A DNA stretch of 33,070 nucleotides from Candidatus Zixiibacteriota bacterium (GTDB lineage Bacteria > Zixibacteria > MSB-5A5 > GN15 > PGXB01): the NCBI GenBank assembly GCA_900498245.1, contig LS998015.1:1343235-1376304 (forward strand), written 5' to 3'. A program made the position numbers and the translations under genes. Of the stretch, positions 29,357 through 33,070 are shown in pieces. The notes beneath the pieces are model-generated. The model ran no database searches, was not told where the DNA came from, and worked only from the letters and a program-made list of their open reading frames with translations. The stretch's first letter is position 1. Each line of letters starts with the position of its first letter.

Positions 29357-32287
29357 ATGAATCAAGCCTCACACAAAGAAAAGGAATGCGATAGCCGGCT
29401 ACTGGAGATTGAAACTTTATTCCGCCAGAAGAAGCCCGAAATCGCCGGCGATTTGATCCGAAATCTGATTGCCTCGGGTTATCATGCCGAGGAACACGAG
29501 TCCGGATTGTTCAAATCGCTTCAGGCGCAGTTGCACTATAATACCGGTGAATATCATTCGGCGATCAAGCTGGCGACGGAAGCGGTCAAACTTTTGGCTT
29601 CCTCCGTGTCGCATATCCGTATCGGCGATGCCTTAATAATCCTCTTTAAGAGTTATTTTGCCATAGGTGATCTCAAGACGGCCCAGCGCCAGGCCAATGA
29701 TGCCCTGGCTTTCTATCGCCGGGCCGACTATCAACTGGGTATTGTTGAATCTTTTAACCGTCTGAGTCAGATTGCCTTTGTCCGTTGCGAGTATCCGCAG
29801 GCCGAAGAATTAATCAGCGAGGCGATCGCCGCCTGCCGGGGCAATAATGCCCAGATGGTGCAGTTGCTGGGGAACCTCGGACGTATTGAAATTCTTAATG
29901 GCAAGTGGTCATCCGCCGAGGAGAATCTCAAAACCGCCAATCAGATGGCCGAGGGTATGGGATTAAGGGCCTCCTTGGCCAGAAATCACCTGTCCCTGGG
30001 ATATCTATATACTCGGATGCGGCAGTTTATTCTTGCCGGGCGTTCCCTGCAGTCGGCTACCCGATTAATCGATGAGGAAAAGCTCCTTCGCGAGAAAATC
30101 ATATTGTCGGAATATGAAGGAGAACTGGCGCTGGAATCGGGTGATATTGTTAAGGCTGAGAAAATCCTGGAAGCGGCTTATGAAAAGGCCCGCGAACTGG
30201 CCCCGGATTCCTCTCTGGTGAGCCAGATTGGCCGCCGTCTCGCGGAGGCGGAGCATTTGCTCGGCAATACCGACGAGGCTCTGGTGACAGCGCAGAAGGC
30301 CCATGCTGTTGCATCGCGACTGGGTGAAAAGGCTGAAATCGGATTGACCCAGATGGTCATTGCCGATATACAGTCGGCCCGCGGGGAATTTCAGACGGCG
30401 AACGATGCCGCTCTTGACGGACTCGATATTCTGCGCAAAGTCGGCGACCCGTATGATATCGCGCGTTCCCTGCTTCTCGCGGCCGATATCAATATCCGTT
30501 CCGGTGATCTTTCCCGAGCCGGGATTGAGAAATATTTCGAGGAGGCCTATCGGCTTTTCAATACGCTGAAGTTGCATTACTGGTCGGCCGAAGCGAGATT
30601 TCGTCAGGGTGTTTACTGGTGTCAGCACGCCAATATCTCCGGCGGATTCAAAAATCTGCACGAGGCCGAGAAGATATTTGAGACCATTTCGGAGAAGGGG
30701 CGCATTCGCAGTGTTCGGCTCTTCCTTCAGGACCTGTCCCGCAAGGCAGTGGAACGATCCCTTTCAATGGAAAACGAATTCAAGATTTTCGGAAATTATT
30801 TCTCGGATAAAGAATACCGTCATTTGAAATCGGGTCAGATCGATGAGATCATGGAAATTTTGGCCAAGCGAACCGGTTCGGGACGAGTTGTCCTTTATCA
30901 GGCCGGGAAGGATGACGGATATATCCTTTCGAATCTGCCGCTGAGCGAACATCAGAAGAAGAGATTTTCTCAGCAATTTAACGATCTTTTGGGTGAGGAA
31001 TTCAGCAAGGAGAAGCCGACCCTGATTCTGGACAGCCGCCGCGATCCTTTCATAAACGAATTACTGACGCCGGAGCCGGGTCTGTCGGTCTCGAGCGTAA
31101 TTGTCAGTCCCCTGTTTCTCGGGGCGGAAATCGGCGGTTATATTTATCTCGATCGGCAGTCGGCAAACGGCAATCTGGCGCCGTTCGGGCAGAAGGAACT
31201 CAATTTTGTGGTCGGGTTCGCTGATCTGATCGCTCTTAAATTGGCGGAATACGACCGGATGACGCTTGAAGAAGATAACCGCCGGCTCAAGGCCCAGTTA
31301 TTGGAGAAAGCGATTTTCCCTAATATCGTCACCCAGAACAAACAAATGCTGGAGATGCTGGCCCGGGTTCAGCAGGTGGTTAATTCCAATATCTCGATAT
31401 CGATCGAAGGGGAAACCGGATGCGGCAAAGATCTTCTGGCCAAGACCATTCATTATAATTCCGACCGCAAGGATCGTCGTTTCATATCGGTAAATTGCGC
31501 CGCCCTCCCGGAGACACTACTCGAATCGGAGTTATTCGGACACAAGCGGGGCGCCTTTACCGGGGCCGATCGCGATAAGACCGGGCTATTTGAGGAGGCC
31601 GACGGCGGCACGTTCTTCCTCGATGAAATCGCCGACATGCCTCTTTCGATTCAAGCCAAGGTTCTGCGCATATTGGAAGAAAAGGAAATTGTCCGGCTGG
31701 GAGAAACCCGGCCGATAAAAGTCGATGTCCGCATCATTTCGGCGACCAACAAGGACCTGAAGATTGAGATGGAGGCGGGACGGTTCCGTCAGGATCTTTA
31801 TTACCGTCTGACCGCGCTCTGTTTCCGCATCCCGCCTTTACGGGAGCGCAAGGAAGATATTCCGCTTCTGATAAAGCATTTCGCCGGCGACAGCGCCCGT
31901 ATCACTCCGGATGCCATGCGCCAGCTGGTGGCTTTCGACTGGCCGGGTAATGTGCGTGAACTGGAAAATGAGGTCAAGAAATTGACTCTTCTGGCAGGGG
32001 AAAACGGCTTGATTGACGTTTCCCTGCTATCCGGCAAGATAATGTCATCGATAAAGACCGAAACGGCTCCCGATGTCAGCCTCAGCACCGATATAGACTT
32101 CACCAATAATTTTACACTCTATGATTATCTCGCCGAATACGAGAAGCGGTTCATAATCAAGGCCCTTCGGGATCAGGGGGGAATCAAAAAGCACGCGGCG
32201 GCAACTTTGAATATTCCGGAATCGACCCTGAGACTGAAAATCAAGCAGTACAATATCGATCTTGACAGCCTGAATACCGTTCACTGA
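29357..32287 (+). CDS. TPR-GAF sigma54-dependent transcriptional activator
   Basis: A 976-residue cytoplasmic regulator. Residues about 20-460 form a long array of TPR-like helices (YNTGEYHSAIKLATEAVKLL, AEENLKTANQMAEGMG, LGNTDEALVTAQKAHAVASR). A GAF-type sensor region follows (about 490-640, GSGRVVLYQAGKDDGY, SSVIVSPLFLGAEIGGYIYL). The AAA+ sigma54-contacting domain has Walker A GETGCGKD (685-692), the GAFTGA loop (732-737) that touches sigma54, Walker B FFLDEI (Asp756, Glu757) and RFRQDLYYRLTALCFRIPPLRER. A Fis-type helix-turn-helix (about 930-972, GGIKKHAAATLNIPESTLRL) binds DNA. No receiver domain or kinase is fused. GAF ligand and targets are unknown. No strong ribosome binding site precedes the ATG, so coupling to the upstream gene is likely. 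Confidence 0.92.
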   Translation: MNQASHKEKECDSRLLEIETLFRQKKPEIAGDLIRNLIASGYHAEEHESGLFKSLQAQLHYNTGEYHSAIKLATEAVKLLASSVSHIRIGDALIILFKSYFAIGDLKTAQRQANDALAFYRRADYQLGIVESFNRLSQIAFVRCEYPQAEELISEAIAACRGNNAQMVQLLGNLGRIEILNGKWSSAEENLKTANQMAEGMGLRASLARNHLSLGYLYTRMRQFILAGRSLQSATRLIDEEKLLREKIILSEYEGELALESGDIVKAEKILEAAYEKARELAPDSSLVSQIGRRLAEAEHLLGNTDEALVTAQKAHAVASRLGEKAEIGLTQMVIADIQSARGEFQTANDAALDGLDILRKVGDPYDIARSLLLAADINIRSGDLSRAGIEKYFEEAYRLFNTLKLHYWSAEARFRQGVYWCQHANISGGFKNLHEAEKIFETISEKGRIRSVRLFLQDLSRKAVERSLSMENEFKIFGNYFSDKEYRHLKSGQIDEIMEILAKRTGSGRVVLYQAGKDDGYILSNLPLSEHQKKRFSQQFNDLLGEEFSKEKPTLILDSRRDPFINELLTPEPGLSVSSVIVSPLFLGAEIGGYIYLDRQSANGNLAPFGQKELNFVVGFADLIALKLAEYDRMTLEEDNRRLKAQLLEKAIFPNIVTQNKQMLEMLARVQQVVNSNISISIEGETGCGKDLLAKTIHYNSDRKDRRFISVNCAALPETLLESELFGHKRGAFTGADRDKTGLFEEADGGTFFLDEIADMPLSIQAKVLRILEEKEIVRLGETRPIKVDVRIISATNKDLKIEMEAGRFRQDLYYRLTALCFRIPPLRERKEDIPLLIKHFAGDSARITPDAMRQLVAFDWPGNVRELENEVKKLTLLAGENGLIDVSLLSGKIMSSIKTETAPDVSLSTDIDFTNNFTLYDYLAEYEKRFIIKALRDQGGIKKHAAATLNIPESTLRLKIKQYNIDLDSLNTVH

Positions 32288-32374
32288 TTTCACTTTTCAA
32301 AAAATTTCGACAGCCTATCATATCATCGATGTCTTTTTATTTTCGATAAAATTCCGTTCGGATATAAAAAATTC

Positions 32375-32404
32375 TTGCCAAATTATTTAAGAGTTTCATA
32401 GAAT
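32375..32404 (+). promoter_or_regulatory. Putative promoter for the lysine-rich micropeptide
   Basis: TTGCCA (32375-32380) and TAGAAT (32399-32404) are separated by 18 bp. Transcription from here would give a leader of about 115 bases before the micropeptide ATG. A second weak -35-like TTGACG follows at 32404. Confidence 0.45.
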
Positions 32405-32480
32405 TGACGAGAATATTTTATATAGGGAATTGAAAATTAAAAGAGGGTAAAAACCCAGTTTTTAGCAACCATTTAACCAG

Positions 32481-32499
32481 ACCGATTGACTCAAGCGGT
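32481..32499 (+). promoter_or_regulatory. Leader hairpin upstream of the micropeptide
   Basis: ACCGATTG and CAAGCGGT pair around an ACT loop, with one A-G mismatch, 16 bases before the GGGAGGTG ribosome binding site. It may shape access to the translation start; no known riboswitch family is recognised. Confidence 0.4.
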
Positions 32500-32524
32500 T
32501 CAATCACCGGGAGGTGAAAAAGAG

Positions 32525-32584
32525 ATGGCAGGAAAGACGCCCACAAAGAAAGAAAAGAAGAAACCCAAAAAGGGCAAAAAGTAA
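32525..32584 (+). CDS. 19-residue lysine-rich micropeptide
   Basis: A short gene encoding MAGKTPTKKEKKKPKKGKK, with 10 lysines in 19 residues and only one acidic residue. A strong ribosome binding site (GGGAGGTG) sits eight bases before the ATG, a promoter candidate lies upstream and a rho-independent terminator follows the TAA by 28 bp, so it appears to be a complete transcription unit. The charge suggests nucleic-acid or ribosome binding, by analogy with other tiny basic proteins such as Thx; no homologue is recognised. It is too short for routine gene calling. Confidence 0.6.
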   Translation: MAGKTPTKKEKKKPKKGKK

Positions 32585-32612
32585 TATCGGTTTCTATTTC
32601 TTGAAACAGATT

Positions 32613-32645
32613 AAGGGTTCCGCAGAGCGGAACCCTTATTTTTTA
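32613..32645 (+). terminator. Rho-independent terminator after the micropeptide
   Basis: A perfect 11-bp stem (AAGGGTTCCGC and GCGGAACCCTT) with an AGA loop is followed by ATTTTTT on the plus strand. This is the best terminator in the window and closes the micropeptide unit before the HIT gene. Confidence 0.88.
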
Positions 32646-32717
32646 TGGTCCTTTCCGCCCGAGAACGATTTTAGAAACCATTTGTGAAGCGGTCGTTTTT
32701 TTATATATTGCATTGCT

Positions 32718-33070
32718 ATGAGCGAGAAATTTATCTGGGCGCCCTGGCGGTCCAATTTCATTCTTGGAAAGAAAGAAAAAGGGTGCATCTTCTGCAACCG
32801 GATCCGGCGCCACAATGACGGGGCCGATCTGATCGTATATCGCGGTGAAAAGGCTTTTGTCATCCTCAACCGCTATCCGTATAATTCGGGGCATGTCATG
32901 GTCGTGCCGAAACGTCATGTCGGTTCATTGAATCGGCTGACCGACGCGGAGGCGGCGGAACTTTTTGAATTGACCCGAACCACGGTCGATGTCATAAAAA
33001 AAGTCTTTCATCCCGATTCCTTCAATCTGGGCATGAATCTGGGGCGCGGCTCGGGGGCGGGGGTTCCGGG
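32718..33070 (+). CDS. HIT family hydrolase (cut by window end)
   Basis: The first 117 codons of a histidine-triad protein. The start MSEKFIWAPWRSNFILGKKE with GCIFCNRI (CxxC) is typical of the bacterial HIT group related to Ap4A hydrolases/phosphorylases (APWR motif). RGEKAFVILNRYPYNSGHVMVVPKRHVGSL and FNLGMNLGRGSGAGVPG follow; the catalytic HxHxH should come directly after the window end, where the frame is still open. It differs from the short HINT-like gene at 3022-3357. No clear Shine-Dalgarno sequence is visible (GCATTGCT lies upstream). Confidence 0.88.
   Translation, partial: MSEKFIWAPWRSNFILGKKEKGCIFCNRIRRHNDGADLIVYRGEKAFVILNRYPYNSGHVMVVPKRHVGSLNRLTDAEAAELFELTRTTVDVIKKVFHPDSFNLGMNLGRGSGAGVP

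Larger units (their letters stand above)
32288..32717. other. Intergenic region with a micropeptide unit
   Basis: This 430-bp gap is not empty: it carries a promoter (32375-32404), a structured leader, a 19-codon gene (32525-32584) and a rho-independent terminator (32613-32645). No longer gene is present. The region is AT-rich upstream of 32440. A small inverted repeat GGGT-AAAA-ACCC (32445-32456) also lies in the leader. Confidence 0.6.

Overview
The window looks like a chromosomal contig from an uncultured Gram-negative bacterium of the FCB group, most likely a Zixibacteria-like lineage. This is an inference from protein style. Two secreted proteins end in paired dockerin-like repeats (GD.N..G.VNILDVSYLINYLYKGG), one begins with an 'NKINYQGRMTN.DGSPV' domain, and there are OmpA-type outer-membrane proteins, a MotAB pair and many palindromic intergenic repeats. 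There is no rRNA or tRNA, no complete insertion sequence, no recognisable prophage and no CRISPR array.

Layout. (1) 1-3357, minus strand: rpsU-yqeY-cvpA-mutS2, with a strong promoter ahead of rpsU and a hairpin between cvpA and mutS2, preceded by a HIT-family gene. (2) 3496-5232, plus: motA-motB stator genes. (3) 5331-8758, minus: three secreted proteins, namely two dockerin-tailed proteins and a histidine-rich protein with ten HxH motifs like a phage tail-fibre needle. (4) 9066-11995, plus: yebC-ruvC-ruvA-ruvB, tightly coupled (4-base overlaps). (5) 12005-15593, minus: a DUF1003 membrane protein, a barrel/thioredoxin/barrel operon with a palindrome-rich promoter, and an EamA transporter. (6) 15640-17393, plus: two tandem EamA transporters. 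(7) 17401-17742: 157-bp tandem repeats, each with three hairpins. (8) 17884-19461: an OmpA-type coiled-coil protein. (9) 19548-21116: a visibly AT-rich two-gene island (HNH-type protein plus small membrane protein), probably acquired. (10) 21197-28810: methyltransferase, a selenocysteine peroxiredoxin, membrane protein, alpha/beta hydrolase, BON-domain protein, two GNAT genes and a DUF362/ferredoxin protein. (11) 28976-32287: a small secreted protein followed by a large TPR-GAF-sigma54 activator. (12) 32375-32645: a self-contained transcription unit for a 19-residue lysine-rich peptide. (13) From 32718: the start of a second HIT-family gene, cut by the window end.

The strongest single observation is at 22131-22862. 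A peroxiredoxin reading frame is interrupted by an in-frame TGA exactly where the peroxidatic cysteine belongs (DFTFV-TGA-PTEL). A 7-bp hairpin with a GGUC apical loop begins 10 bases after the TGA, as expected of a bacterial SECIS element. A conventional gene caller would split this gene into two fragments. Other items worth following are the HxH needle-like secreted protein, the lysine-rich micropeptide unit, the AT-rich HNH/membrane island, the promoter embedded in two palindromes at 14602-14642, and the dispersed hairpin repeat families.
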